A stretch of 64,000 nucleotides of DNA from PALSA-243 sp963743705 (GCA_963743705.1 CAVUQS010000015.1:168012-232011), one strand, 5' to 3'. Numbered from the stretch's first letter, positions 45,467 to 54,349 are shown. Program-made: numbers and translations. Notes: generated by a model not told the origin, from the letters alone.

Positions 45467-46261
45467 TCAGCGACCCGCCAGCGGCTGCTCGGTATGGAAG
45501 TACTTCTTGTAGGCGACGATCCAGTTGGTGGCGATCTCATGCTGCGCCTCGGCCAGATCCAAACTACCGTCGCACACCATGGCGCGCAGCCGGTCCTCCA
45601 GGTCATCCTTTACCTTGGCGTTCCAGATCGTCGAATAGGAGTGGGGCCAAAGGTTGCGAAGATCGTCGGCGCCTCCCAAGGCCGGCGTGACAAGATAATC
45701 CACCTCGTAGGCTCGCGGCTCCGCCGCGGGGATTCCATATTCCGCAAACACCTGCCTTTGAACCGCCATCGACACAGCCTTATTTTTGACATTGGCCTGC
45801 GAGCAAACCGCCTGCCTGGGGGACAAAGTGGCCGCGCCGGGCGTCAGCCGGGCATCGGGAAGAGACACAATCACCATGTCGCGCTGCACCGTGCTCCGAT
45901 AGGCGACCGACCCCAAGACGAGTAGAGCCATCGCCATGACAGCCAGCGCAGCCGCCGACGCCGGCTTTAGCGCGCGCCGCCAGGCGAACCAGCCCGAACC
46001 TTGCGCGCCTTCGGCCAACTGCGCCAACTGCGCTCTGAGGAGCGCGCGTTGTCCGGCAACCGGCGGCAGCGTAGCGCCCGATTCCCTCGGATACACGCGG
46101 ACGAAATCGGTAATGGCGTTTTGGATCTCCTGCCGGCGCGCGCGGCATTCCCAGCAGGCGTCGAGATGGGAACCTACCGTAGCTTGTTGAGAACCCTTGA
46201 GTTCGCCGTCGATCTCGAGCAGCAACTGTTCATCAGAGAGATGGGAGGCTTGATACGACAT
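45467..46261 (-). CDS. Zinc-finger anti-sigma-like membrane protein with degenerate HNH-like C-terminus
   Basis: A 264-residue protein starting at ATG 46261 (MSYQASHLSDEQLL). The N-terminal zf-HC2 domain has HLDACWECRARRQE (H-x3-C-x2-C), the zinc site of anti-sigma factors. A single membrane segment (about 115-140) is followed by a periplasmic C-terminal region. That region reads EVDYLVTPALGGADDLRNLWP, WNAKVKDDLEDRLRAMVCDG and AEAQHEIATNWIVAYKKYF. It resembles His-Me finger nuclease tails but has Tyr where the catalytic His (VDHLI) would be, so it is probably a binding domain. No sigma factor is adjacent. It is the first gene upstream of the TonB receptor. Confidence 0.8.
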   Translation of the reverse strand: MSYQASHLSDEQLLLEIDGELKGSQQATVGSHLDACWECRARRQEIQNAITDFVRVYPRESGATLPPVAGQRALLRAQLAQLAEGAQGSGWFAWRRALKPASAAALAVMAMALLVLGSVAYRSTVQRDMVIVSLPDARLTPGAATLSPRQAVCSQANVKNKAVSMAVQRQVFAEYGIPAAEPRAYEVDYLVTPALGGADDLRNLWPHSYSTIWNAKVKDDLEDRLRAMVCDGSLDLAEAQHEIATNWIVAYKKYFHTEQPLAGR

Positions 46262-46460
46262 ACGTTTACCGTTCCGTGGCCCGCACAATGCGATCCAGAG
46301 GTCGCGCCAGCGAAAGGGAGACCCTTGATTGAGTATTCCGCCAGGCGGCGTTTTGTTCAGCATATTTTGCAACGGCGCAAGACGGAAGATGCGAAAAATA
46401 AACTATGAACAAAAGGCCGTTCCGAGGGATGTTTATAATATGGACTCATTAGGAGCTGTC

Positions 46461-47579
46461 ATGACGAGCGAAACGCCCGACCTTGAAAAGCATGGCGCGT
46501 CTGAACCGGGATTCTTGACGAAACTACGACTGGGCATTCTGGCAGCCGGCATCGCGGCGGTTTTTCTGGGTTGCTCGAAGCCTGCGCCGGAAAAGACGGC
46601 GGAGCAACAGCCAACTCCGGCCCCGGCGGGTCCGCGCATCTATGTCAGCGACGAAGTAGCCGGCGATGTCAGTATCGTCGACGCCAACACGTTCGCGGTT
46701 ACCAATATTCATCTTGGCAAGCGCGCCCGTGGTATCCACGCCACCCATGACGGCAAGAAGATTTATATTGCCTTGAGCGGCAGTCCGATCGGGGGTCCGA
46801 ACGTCGATGAGAGCACCCTTCCGCCGCCCGACAAAAGTGCGGACGCAATCGCCGAGTTCGACGTGGCGCAGAACAAAGTGGTGCGCATGCTGGAGGCGGG
46901 CTCCGACCCCGAAAACTTTGCCATCGCTTTGGACGATAAGACAATCTACGTCTCGAACGAGGACGCGGATGGCGTGAGTTTTCTCGATATCGCCTCCGGC
47001 AAGCTCACGAAGACGATCAAGACCGGCGAGGAGCCCGAAGGCGTATCGGTAACTCCCGACGGTAAGCTTGTCTATTCGACCAACGAAGCGGACGGCACGG
47101 TTTCGGTGATCGATCCGGTGGCCGGAAAACTTTTGAAACAGATCAAAGTCGGACGCCGCCCGCGCAATGTGGTGTTCATGCCCGACGGTAAACACGCCTA
47201 CGTCAACGCGGAAAACGATGGGGCAATTGGGTATCTCGATACCGTAAAGAACGTTTTACTCAAACGCATTCCGCTTGGCAAGCCGGGCGAGGTCAAGCCG
47301 ATGGGCATCGCGATGTCCAGCGACGCATCCAAGCTATACGTATCTACCGGGCGAGGGAAAATGGTGTTCGTCATCGACACTGCGACCAACCGTCCGGTGA
47401 CGTCTTTCGAGGTTGGCCAGCGGCCGTGGGGCATAGCGCTTTCGAGCGACGGCAAAACGCTCTACACGGCGAATGGGCCGTCGAACGATGTTTCGGTTGT
47501 CGACCTCGCGACGAATACCGTCACGCGCAAGGTGCCGGTCAGCGCCGGGCCGTGGGGCGTGCTGGTTCTCGACCGCTAG
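46461..47579 (+). CDS. YVTN-family beta-propeller lipoprotein
   Basis: A 372-residue lipoprotein starting at ATG 46461, with AGGAG at 46451-46455 (5 bases away). The lipobox AAVFLGCSKPAP gives a lipidated Cys near residue 37. The rest is a seven-blade YVTN propeller (IYVSDEVAGDVSIVDANTFA, TIYVSNEDADGVSFLDIASG, VYSTNEADGTVSVIDPVAG and so on). Such propellers bind partners or act as scaffolds in the periplasm; no catalytic residues are visible. A TATAAT at 46434-46439 upstream may be the -10 of a shared divergent promoter with the anti-sigma-like gene. Confidence 0.88.
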   Translation: MTSETPDLEKHGASEPGFLTKLRLGILAAGIAAVFLGCSKPAPEKTAEQQPTPAPAGPRIYVSDEVAGDVSIVDANTFAVTNIHLGKRARGIHATHDGKKIYIALSGSPIGGPNVDESTLPPPDKSADAIAEFDVAQNKVVRMLEAGSDPENFAIALDDKTIYVSNEDADGVSFLDIASGKLTKTIKTGEEPEGVSVTPDGKLVYSTNEADGTVSVIDPVAGKLLKQIKVGRRPRNVVFMPDGKHAYVNAENDGAIGYLDTVKNVLLKRIPLGKPGEVKPMGIAMSSDASKLYVSTGRGKMVFVIDTATNRPVTSFEVGQRPWGIALSSDGKTLYTANGPSNDVSVVDLATNTVTRKVPVSAGPWGVLVLDR

Positions 47580-47623
47580 GCGAGGTCTTGGAATTGGTCA
47601 GCAAGGTCCTCACCGAACTGATG

Positions 47624-47652
47624 TTGACATATATCCGTCACGGATATAGTAT
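47624..47652 (+). promoter_or_regulatory. PadR promoter and operator
   Basis: TTGACA (47624-47629) and TAGTAT (47647-47652) are 17 bases apart. Between and over them lies TATATCCGTCACGGATATA (47630-47648), a perfect 9-bp dyad with a one-base centre, the expected form of a PadR operator. The -10 box ends 6 bases before the ATG at 47659. Confidence 0.7.
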
Positions 47653-47658
47653 GAGGGC

Positions 47659-48006
47659 ATGGCGAAGAAGAGCACGGCGCACGCTCCGCTGACTCCTGCA
47701 GTGCTGCACATCCTGCTCGCGCTTTCGACGGGGGAACTCCACGGGTACGGGATCATGAAACAGGTGCAGGCGGACTCGCAGGGTAGGGCGAAGATGGGCC
47801 CGGGGACGCTGTATGGCTCGATGGGGCGGATGATGGAGGCCGGGCTGATCCGGGAAAGCGATAAGCGGGTCGACCCGGAGATGGACGACGAGCGGCGGAT
47901 CTATTACGAGCTCACAGGCACGGGGCGCATGGCGCTGGAAGCGGAACTGAAGCGGTATCGCGGCGTGGTGGCGGTGGCGGAAGGACGCTTGGCGCATGGC
48001 CACTAG
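47659..48006 (+). CDS. PadR-family transcriptional repressor
   Basis: A 115-residue winged-helix repressor: LTPAVLHILLALSTGELHGY and GIMKQV start the domain, then GPGTLYGSMGRMMEAGLIRE and DDERRIYYELTGTGRMALE. PadR proteins repress their own operon until a small-molecule or membrane-stress signal releases them. The promoter dyad directly upstream supports autoregulation. The 6-base gap between the -10 box and the ATG implies a leaderless message, although GAGGG (47653-47657) sits just before the ATG. The stop overlaps the membrane-protein gene by 11 bases. Confidence 0.92.
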   Translation: MAKKSTAHAPLTPAVLHILLALSTGELHGYGIMKQVQADSQGRAKMGPGTLYGSMGRMMEAGLIRESDKRVDPEMDDERRIYYELTGTGRMALEAELKRYRGVVAVAEGRLAHGH

Positions 48007-48745
48007 CGTTGCGGGCCGGCGCTACCGGACGTGGTATGCGATGCTGCTGCGGCTCTATCCGCGGCCTTTCCGTGAGCGGTTCGGCGAGGGGATGGCGCAG
48101 ACATTTCACGACCTGTGCCGGGAGTACAGGGATGCCGGGCGGGGACTGTTCGGGCTTGCGCTGCGGATCTTTTTCGAGACGTCGGTGGGAATCGTCAGGG
48201 AGAACACGACTCATATGTCACAACTGGGAAAGACGATGCTGCGTGTGGCGCTATGGGCGCTGGTTGCATTGATGGCGCCGCTGGTGGCATCTCAGTTGGT
48301 GGAGGGATGGCACTGGGGCGCAGGCAGTTTCGTGATCGTGTATGTCCTGTTCTTCGGGACGGGGATGGCGTATGCGGTGATCGCGAGGAAGCTGGACGCG
48401 TGGTCGTACAAGGCGGGCGTTGGCGTAGCGCTGGCGGCCGGGTTCGCCTTGGGGTGGTCCAACATGGTCCATGTCGCGGACTCGGAAAATCCGGCGAACC
48501 TGGCGTACTACGGCGTGCTTGCCGTGGGGGGCGTTGGGGCCTGGCTGGCGCGGCTGGAGGTGCGAGGGTTGGCTCGCACATTGTTCGCGATGGCGGCGAC
48601 GCTGGCGCTGATTGCCCTGATGCTGCCTTCGGGCGCGCCGCCCTACCTTGCGCGGAACATGGCCATCGGGCATGGTGTCCTCGTGGCGTTGTTCACCACG
48701 TCAGCTCTGCTGTTCCGGCACGCGAGTCTGGCGGGATTGAAGTAA
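47996..48745 (+). CDS. PadR-linked membrane protein
   Basis: A 249-residue protein. The N-terminal part (YAMLLRLYPRPFRERFGEGM, FHDLCREYRDAGRGLFGLAL) resembles the prefix domain seen in front of ABC-type permeases controlled by PadR, but here it is followed by only about six hydrophobic segments and no ABC domain. It overlaps the PadR gene by 11 bases and is surely co-transcribed. It may sense or relieve membrane stress; the actual activity is unknown. Confidence 0.8.
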   Translation: MATSVAGRRYRTWYAMLLRLYPRPFRERFGEGMAQTFHDLCREYRDAGRGLFGLALRIFFETSVGIVRENTTHMSQLGKTMLRVALWALVALMAPLVASQLVEGWHWGAGSFVIVYVLFFGTGMAYAVIARKLDAWSYKAGVGVALAAGFALGWSNMVHVADSENPANLAYYGVLAVGGVGAWLARLEVRGLARTLFAMAATLALIALMLPSGAPPYLARNMAIGHGVLVALFTTSALLFRHASLAGLK

Positions 48746-48751
48746 GAGGAT

Positions 48752-49582
48752 TCAATCGCACCCGCAAGCCAAGGCCGCGGATTCGGTTGCGCCCAGCGGC
48801 GGATGCGCTTCCGAGTTGCAGACATCGACGATATGGGATATCAAAATCGCCACCTCGGCCGGGCTGGTGAGGTAGTGGGTTGCGGCGGTCGCCCGGTCAC
48901 GGCCAATTCGGATGTTCAGTTGGCCCTCGTTGGCGCGAAACATATTCTCGTCGGTGCGATCGTCGCCAAGGCAAATGCACGCCTGGAACGGGCCGGCTTC
49001 CCGTTGGATATAGCGAAGCGCGCTCCCCTTGTCCCACGAAACGTTGGGCCGCACTTCCAGAGCCCGTTTGCCCACGCGGAGGGCAAGTTGGGAGCCGAAA
49101 GCGCCGAGCGTACGCCTGGCTTTAAAGAGAAGCGAACGGTGATGGCGTTCCTCCACCTGCCGGAAATGCAGGGTGGCCGACAGCCCCTTATCTTCCACCC
49201 ACGCCGCCGGCCATTCGTGCAGGATGCCGGTCAAGGCGCCGCATGCGGCGGCCAGGGTTGGACGAAGCTGGCGTGCGCCGGAGTGTTCGAAATCGAGGCC
49301 GGCCCCGGTGATTTCGAGCCCGTGGTTGCCGGCGATGGCGATCTCGAACGAAAGGCGGCGTTTAATGTCCGCCAGCGCGCGGCCACTGATCACGGCTAAC
49401 GTAAGCTTTGAGCAGGCAGCAGCCTGCCGCAGAATCGCGTTCATGGATGGCGCAACCCGCACGGCTGACGGATCTTCGGCGATCGGGCATACGGTACCGT
49501 CAAAATCGGTCGCGAGCAAAATACGCTTTGCGTCCCGTAGCCGCCGATCGGTTTCTGCAAGGGCCGACAAGCAATAGTTCAT
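48752..49582 (-). CDS. otsB: Trehalose-6-phosphate phosphatase OtsB
   Basis: A 276-residue HAD-family phosphatase. Motif I is ATDFDGTVCPI (nucleophile Asp), motif II VISGRALADIKRRL, then AGNHGLEI, and motif IV CLGDDRTDENMF. It removes phosphate from trehalose-6-phosphate to give trehalose, a compatible solute. The ATG overlaps the stop of otsA by 4 bases (ATGA), so the pathway is one coupled operon. It is convergent with the PadR-linked gene. Confidence 0.93.
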   Translation of the reverse strand: MNYCLSALAETDRRLRDAKRILLATDFDGTVCPIAEDPSAVRVAPSMNAILRQAAACSKLTLAVISGRALADIKRRLSFEIAIAGNHGLEITGAGLDFEHSGARQLRPTLAAACGALTGILHEWPAAWVEDKGLSATLHFRQVEERHHRSLLFKARRTLGAFGSQLALRVGKRALEVRPNVSWDKGSALRYIQREAGPFQACICLGDDRTDENMFRANEGQLNIRIGRDRATAATHYLTSPAEVAILISHIVDVCNSEAHPPLGATESAALACGCD

Positions 49583-51117
49583 TGGGTAACCTCAGCAAAG
49601 GCCAAAAGCTGTTCCGCGGCCGCCGGCCGGTATGCGGCGTCGCCGACCTCGATTCCCGAAAGCGCGAGGAGGATCGAGCCGGCCCAACGGTACACGTTGT
49701 TGGCGGCAACAACCGATCGCATTTTGTTCATCCGGCGGCGGCGCTCCGCGGCCGGCATGTTGATGGCCTGATCGATCGCTTCCGCCATTTCGTCCACCGC
49801 AAACGGATTCACGATCAGGGCGTCGGTCAATTCACGAGCCGCGCCGGTGAACGCGCTCAGAATCAGGACGCCGTCGCCATCGATGCGGCTGGCGACAAAC
49901 TCCTTGGCAACGAGATTCATACCATCATGCAGCGAAGTGACCAGGCAGAAATCCGCCATCAAGTGCAGCGCTACGAGAGCCTGAGGATCGACATGGCGCC
50001 TCACGAAGACGATGGGCTTCCAGGCGCCGTGTCCCCACTTCCGGTTCATCTCGTCAACCTGCTGCACCAGAGACTGATTGAGACGCTCGTAGTCCGCGAT
50101 GGCGGTTCTGCTCGGAACTCCCACTTGCAGGAACACGAGCCGGCCAACGTACTCGGGATGCTCCTCCAGCAGCCGGTCAATCGCCTGGAGACGGTCTGGA
50201 ATTCCCTTGGTGTAATCGATCCGATCGATACCGATGCCTAGAATCTCGGGAGTTCGCCCGATTTCCCGCGACCAATCAAAGGTGGCCGAACTGACTCGCG
50301 GACTGGCGGTCATCTTCACATGCTCTTCGAAATCGATGCTGATCGGGAAGGCTCGAACCGCTGTAACGTGGCCGCCCTTGCTCACGCACCCGTGTTCGGT
50401 ATCGACGCGGGCTTCCACCGTGCGTTCCACCGTTTCGAGGAAGTTGGCGCAGTGATACTGCAGGTGAAATCCAAGCAGATCGTTCCCCAGCATGCCCTCA
50501 AGCAACTCGTCTTTCCACGGGAACGCCCGGAATGTCTCACGATTGGGCCACGGGATGTGCCAGAATTGCGCGACAGTCAGGCTCGGGTTATTCCGCTTGA
50601 GCATTTGGGGCAGAAGAGCCAGATGATAGTCCTGGATGAATACGAGCGCGGGCTGTCCGTCTGCTTCTTCCAGAATCGCTTCGGCAAAAACCTCGTTTGC
50701 ATCCTTATAACTGGACCAATTCTTCAAGCTGAAGCGGGGCCGGTGAAAGGCGGCGTGGCAGATTGGCCAGAGCCCCTCGTTCGCCAGACCATAGTAGTAT
50801 TCGTGTTCGATCTGCTTGGATAACCAGACGCGGCGAAGCGTATACAACGGCGCCTCGGGCGGAACGGCGATGCGATCGTGCGCGTCCACCACATCGCGGT
50901 CCGCGCTGCCGCTTCCGTGGGCCACCCAGACGCCTCCCGAAGCCCGCAGGATGGGGTCGATCGCCGCCGTCAGCCCGCTGGCAGGGGTCTTGCACTGAAT
51001 GCGTCCCCCCTCATTCATGTGAATGTACGGTTCGCGATTGGACACCGCAATGAGTTTCACGCCGCGGAGATTGTCGCGAACCAGTTTCTGCAGTTTCTGT
51101 TTGGTCCAGTTTTCCAT
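49579..51117 (-). CDS. otsA: Trehalose-6-phosphate synthase OtsA (GT20)
   Basis: A 512-residue retaining glycosyltransferase that couples UDP-glucose (or another NDP-glucose) to glucose-6-phosphate. Key strings are LVFIQDYHLALLPQMLK, FWHIPWPNRETFR, RIDYTKGIPDRLQAIDRLL and LVTSLHDGMNLVAKEFVASR. The N-terminal nucleotide loop reads PASGLTAAID rather than the usual GGLATGL, a moderate departure that could change donor preference or point to the related glucosylglycerol-phosphate synthase. The neighbouring otsB supports trehalose. It is transcribed divergently from a two-component pair. Confidence 0.92.
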   Translation of the reverse strand: MENWTKQKLQKLVRDNLRGVKLIAVSNREPYIHMNEGGRIQCKTPASGLTAAIDPILRASGGVWVAHGSGSADRDVVDAHDRIAVPPEAPLYTLRRVWLSKQIEHEYYYGLANEGLWPICHAAFHRPRFSLKNWSSYKDANEVFAEAILEEADGQPALVFIQDYHLALLPQMLKRNNPSLTVAQFWHIPWPNRETFRAFPWKDELLEGMLGNDLLGFHLQYHCANFLETVERTVEARVDTEHGCVSKGGHVTAVRAFPISIDFEEHVKMTASPRVSSATFDWSREIGRTPEILGIGIDRIDYTKGIPDRLQAIDRLLEEHPEYVGRLVFLQVGVPSRTAIADYERLNQSLVQQVDEMNRKWGHGAWKPIVFVRRHVDPQALVALHLMADFCLVTSLHDGMNLVAKEFVASRIDGDGVLILSAFTGAARELTDALIVNPFAVDEMAEAIDQAINMPAAERRRRMNKMRSVVAANNVYRWAGSILLALSGIEVGDAAYRPAAAEQLLAFAEVTQ

Positions 51118-51296
51118 TTTGCGCCGCCCGGCATCTGCTCACCTTAAAAATAGCGTTCTCAATCAGTTGGCGGTCATCCCCAATACATACCAGGGCATTG
51201 TCAAAAGGGCCGTAGAAGGGTTGAATACCGTGCGCGGCATGACATCTTCAGAAGTGGACGAAACGTGACGAACGTCTCGTTCGGCGGATACTGGTG

Positions 51297-52697
51297 ATGA
51301 GAGAGTCGATGCAGGCGCGCAGATCGATATCGTTGGCGCTGGCGTTAACCGCGCTGCTGTTGGTGATTGGGGTGTCGGCTTTCGCGATTTGGTGGAGCGC
51401 AAAAAACTCCCAGGAACGCGTCGCGGAACTGCAAAAGGCGCATATGGAGGCCGGCATGGCGCTGGCCGCCATCCGGGCGAACGTTTACCTGAACGCGATC
51501 TTGACCCGTGACTATCTGCTCGACTCGGATTCGTCGCACGCCCAGCAATATGTCGATCAATTCAACAGGATCCAAGCGGACACTGAGCTGAGCTTCGGAA
51601 CGCTCGAATCGCTGGGGCTGGATGAAGCGCAAAAAGTCGCGCTGGCTCGCCTTCGCAAGGAACTGGCCGCCTACTGGGACCCGACGGAGGTCGTTCTGGA
51701 CTGGAGTCCCGAGGAAAAGCGGGCGCAACGTTCGGAAATGCTTCGCCAGCGAGTACGGCGCCGTCAGGAGATTGTTGCGCTGGCGGAACAAGTCGAGCAA
51801 TTGGTGACTGCGAACATCACCAGGGAGCGGCAGCGGATCACGACCGCGGACATGGAGTTCCGGACTTCGCTGGCGTGGACAACCGGGATCGCGCTGCTGT
51901 TCGGATTCGCGATCGCCGGCGGCACGCTGGCGCGCATGCTCGCGCTCGAGCGCCAATCGCAGACGGCGGAATCGGAGCTTCGTCTGTTGTCCGGCCAGAT
52001 CCGAACGGCCCAGGAACAGGAACGAAGATACCTGTCGCGGGAACTGCACGATCAGGTGGGGCAAATGCTTACCGGATTGCGCATGGAACTTGCGGCAGTT
52101 GCCCGAATCCACGGCGATTCTGAGAGCGAAGTTTCGTCGCGCATTGCCCGGGCGAAGGGCACGGTGGAGCAGACGCTGCGAATTGTTCGTAACATTGCGA
52201 TGCTCTTGAGGCCCTCGATGCTGGACGATCTGGGCTTGACCCCGGCTCTGGCCTGGCTGCTCAAAGAGGTTTCCAGATCGAGCGGATTTGAAACCCATGC
52301 CGATATCGACCCCGCGGTAGACGCGTTGCCGGACGCCTACCGGACTTGCCTGTTCCGGGTGGTTCAAGAGGCCCTGACCAATGTTTCCCGCCATTCGGGG
52401 GCGCGAAAAGTGGAGGTCTCGCTCAAAAGCGACGGCAACTGGGTGATCGGGTCCATTACGGATGACGGCCACGGATTCGACCGCGGAGCTCAAAAGACCA
52501 GGGGGCTCGGACTATTGGGAATGGAGGAGCGCGTACGGGAAATCAGGGGCAGCATCCGCATTGAATCGTCCCATGGGGGAGGCACGCGCGTTGAGCTTCG
52601 CTTGCCGCGCCCGGCGTTGATGGAGGTCCATAGTGATTCAGATTCTGATCGCGGACGATCACGGGATCGTTCGGACGGGGCTAAAACTTCTGCTTGA
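51297..52697 (+). CDS. NarL-type sensor histidine kinase
   Basis: A kinase of about 466 residues. Two membrane segments (about 10-35 and 195-220) flank an extracytoplasmic, helix-rich sensor of ~160 residues, CHASE3-like in size and helicity. The HisKA_3 box is QEQERRYLSRELHDQVGQML with the His in ELHD, and the ATPase domain has FRVVQEALTNVSRHSGA, ITDDGHGFD and GLGLLGMEERV. The adjacent regulator is the obvious partner. The gene overlaps it by 65 bases, so the last ~20 residues (rich in Asp, Ser and Arg) are read from the regulator's DNA. The true start is uncertain (GTG 51294, ATG 51297 or ATG 51309). Confidence 0.9.
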   Translation: MRESMQARRSISLALALTALLLVIGVSAFAIWWSAKNSQERVAELQKAHMEAGMALAAIRANVYLNAILTRDYLLDSDSSHAQQYVDQFNRIQADTELSFGTLESLGLDEAQKVALARLRKELAAYWDPTEVVLDWSPEEKRAQRSEMLRQRVRRRQEIVALAEQVEQLVTANITRERQRITTADMEFRTSLAWTTGIALLFGFAIAGGTLARMLALERQSQTAESELRLLSGQIRTAQEQERRYLSRELHDQVGQMLTGLRMELAAVARIHGDSESEVSSRIARAKGTVEQTLRIVRNIAMLLRPSMLDDLGLTPALAWLLKEVSRSSGFETHADIDPAVDALPDAYRTCLFRVVQEALTNVSRHSGARKVEVSLKSDGNWVIGSITDDGHGFDRGAQKTRGLGLLGMEERVREIRGSIRIESSHGGGTRVELRLPRPALMEVHSDSDSDRGRSRDRSDGAKTSA

Positions 52698-53280
52698 GCG
52701 GGCCGAGGACATGCAAGTGATCGGCGAGGCGGCGGACGGCCGCGAAGCGGTTCGCCTCGCCAAGGAATTGCAGCCGAATATCGTCATTATGGACATCGGC
52801 ATGCCGCTGCTGAATGGCCTGGATGCGGTCTCGCAAATCACCCGCGAAAACGAACGGGTAGGCGTCATCATTCTGAGCATGTACACGGATGAAAGCTACA
52901 TTGTGCGCGCTCTCGACGCCGGCGCCCGGGGCTATCTGCTCAAGGACAACGCCGATGACGATATCGAGCGTGCGATCCGCTCGGTCGCGATTGGGCGGCC
53001 GTTTTTCTCGCCTTCGATCGCGCAGGCGCTGCTGGAGGACTACGTACGGCTGATGCGGGAGCGCCGCATCCAGGACTCCTACGACTTGTTGACGGAGCGT
53101 GAACGCGAGGTTCTGCAACTGCTGGCGGAGGGCAAATCGAACAAAGAGGCGGCTACCATCCTAAACCTGAGCTCGCACACGATCGAAACTCACCGGCAAA
53201 ATCTGATGCAGAAGCTCGGACTGCACAACACGGCTGAAATCGTTCTCTACGCGGTGCGCAAGTCGATCATCTCCGCGTAG
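52633..53280 (+). CDS. NarL/FixJ-family response regulator
   Basis: A 215-residue regulator. The receiver has acidic pair LIADDHGIVR, phospho-Asp 54 in VIMDIGMPLLNG, and Lys in GYLLKDNADDD. The LuxR-type helix-turn-helix at the C-terminus has LTEREREVLQLLAEGKSNKE, SSHTIETHRQNLMQKLGLHN. It starts with a GTG inside the kinase gene. Target genes are unknown; the trehalose genes lie divergently upstream of the kinase and are candidates. Confidence 0.93.
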   Translation: MIQILIADDHGIVRTGLKLLLERAEDMQVIGEAADGREAVRLAKELQPNIVIMDIGMPLLNGLDAVSQITRENERVGVIILSMYTDESYIVRALDAGARGYLLKDNADDDIERAIRSVAIGRPFFSPSIAQALLEDYVRLMRERRIQDSYDLLTEREREVLQLLAEGKSNKEAATILNLSSHTIETHRQNLMQKLGLHNTAEIVLYAVRKSIISA

Positions 53281-53353
53281 GCGGGGACCGGTCAAGCGAA
53301 CGAGGTTCTGGTTATTTCATGGTTGTTGGCGGGGAATGGGAGGCGAGCGAAGT

Positions 53354-53396
53354 GGGCAGAGCCGGCCCATGGATTATCCACGAACCGGCTCTGCCC
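53354..53396. terminator. Bidirectional terminator hairpin
   Basis: GGGCAGAGCCGG (53354-53365) pairs perfectly with CCGGCTCTGCCC (53385-53396) around a 19-base loop. It lies between the convergent ends of the response-regulator gene and the cold-shock gene; GTTTACTTT follows on the plus strand. Confidence 0.65.
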
Positions 53397-53414
53397 GTTT
53401 ACTTTGCAGCAAAC

Positions 53415-53618
53415 TTAGGCGAGATTGACGTCTTCAGCCTGCAGGCCTTTGGGGCCATTCTTCACTACAAAAGATACGCGCGCACCCTCATCGAGTGAAC
53501 GGTATCCACTTGCCGCAATGGCGGAAAAATGGACGAAAACATCTTCGCCATTCTCACGCTGAATAAATCCAAATCCTTTAGCGGCGTTAAACCACTTTAC
53601 TGTTCCTGTTTCTTTCAA
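53415..53618 (-). CDS. Cold-shock domain protein
   Basis: A 67-residue CSD protein that binds single-stranded nucleic acid. RNP-1 is KGFGFIQ and RNP-2 is VFVHFSAI, and the rest (TVKWFNAAKGF, YRSLDEGARVSF, GPKGLQAEDVNL) matches the family end to end. The start is a TTG at 53618: AAGGAG lies 5 bases upstream and the product then has the normal length. The longer frame to 53714 adds 32 unrelated residues. The TTG start may limit translation. Confidence 0.92.
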   Translation of the reverse strand: MKETGTVKWFNAAKGFGFIQRENGEDVFVHFSAIAASGYRSLDEGARVSFVVKNGPKGLQAEDVNLA

Positions 53619-53784
53619 AGACGACTCCTTATCCGATCTATTCCTTGACGTGTCGATTGAGGATGGCACAGCCAGGGGAATCAAGGATTCGAAAGCCGGT
53701 CCAACAGAATTCAACTGACGTACGAGGACGATACCGTTCTAGTTTAGCAGTACACAGGACGAATTGCTTGGCCACCGCCGGGAA

Positions 53785-54015
53785 CTATTTGCTCTTTCCG
53801 CGAACAAATTCCGACGCTGCGTCAATGCCCTGTTCCCGCTTTATGCGCTGGAACTCCTCCAAAGCGTTGGCCGCAGCCTTACGCTTCTCGCGGACTTCCT
53901 TTGGCGCACCCGCGGCAGTCTTGGCTTCTTCCACGAGCCGGTCGATTTCACGATTTTTTGCGATACGGTCCGCAAGCCTCTCGGCTGCGGTCATTTGGCT
54001 ATATGGTTTGCTCAT
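53785..54015 (-). CDS. Small coiled-coil protein, function unknown
   Basis: A 76-residue, highly charged helical protein (MTAAERLADRIAKNREIDRL, KEVREKRKAAANALEEFQRI) that probably forms a single coiled coil. No signal peptide, membrane segment or known motif. Small size makes the call less sure. Confidence 0.5.
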   Translation of the reverse strand: MSKPYSQMTAAERLADRIAKNREIDRLVEEAKTAAGAPKEVREKRKAAANALEEFQRIKREQGIDAASEFVRGKSK

Positions 54016-54335
54016 CTTGCGAGTCGATGCGTTCGGGCAAGCTCCTAATGTCTAGTTTACCGCTTTCCGTTTGATCGTGATTTGCGATGCCGTTTCACGC
54101 CGCCGCCCGGGAGGTTGGATGGAGCGACGGGACGTACTAAAACTGCTCGGGTCGTCCACTGCAATTCGAGCGGAGAAGTGGCCGCGAATATCAACCAGGA
54201 CAGGTATTGTTCGCAGCGATCCCATCCAGAAGACGCCTGGTCATCGCCAGCGCGCCGGAAAGCATCGGCGTAAAGGGAACGCACCGTTCGCCCTATGGTC
54301 GAATGATGAATTTGTGAAGAAAAAGGGAATTTGCG
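54016..54335. other. Sparse intergenic stretch with a possible gene remnant
   Basis: About 320 bases between two small genes. The only coding-like feature is the Tat-leader remnant at 54119-54349, listed separately. I see no RNA gene or clear promoter here. Confidence 0.45.
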
Positions 54336-54349
54336 ATGAACCGATTTAG
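54119..54349 (+). pseudogene. Possible remnant of a Tat-secreted protein
   Basis: After GGGAGG (54109-54114), an ATG at 54119 opens a frame reading MERRDVLKLLGSSTAI, a typical Tat leader start (RRDxLK), then turns into a basic, structureless tail and ends at 54349. Only the leader looks like a real protein, so this is likely the surviving 5' end of a lost gene, or chance. It overlaps the next start by 14 bases. Confidence 0.3.
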
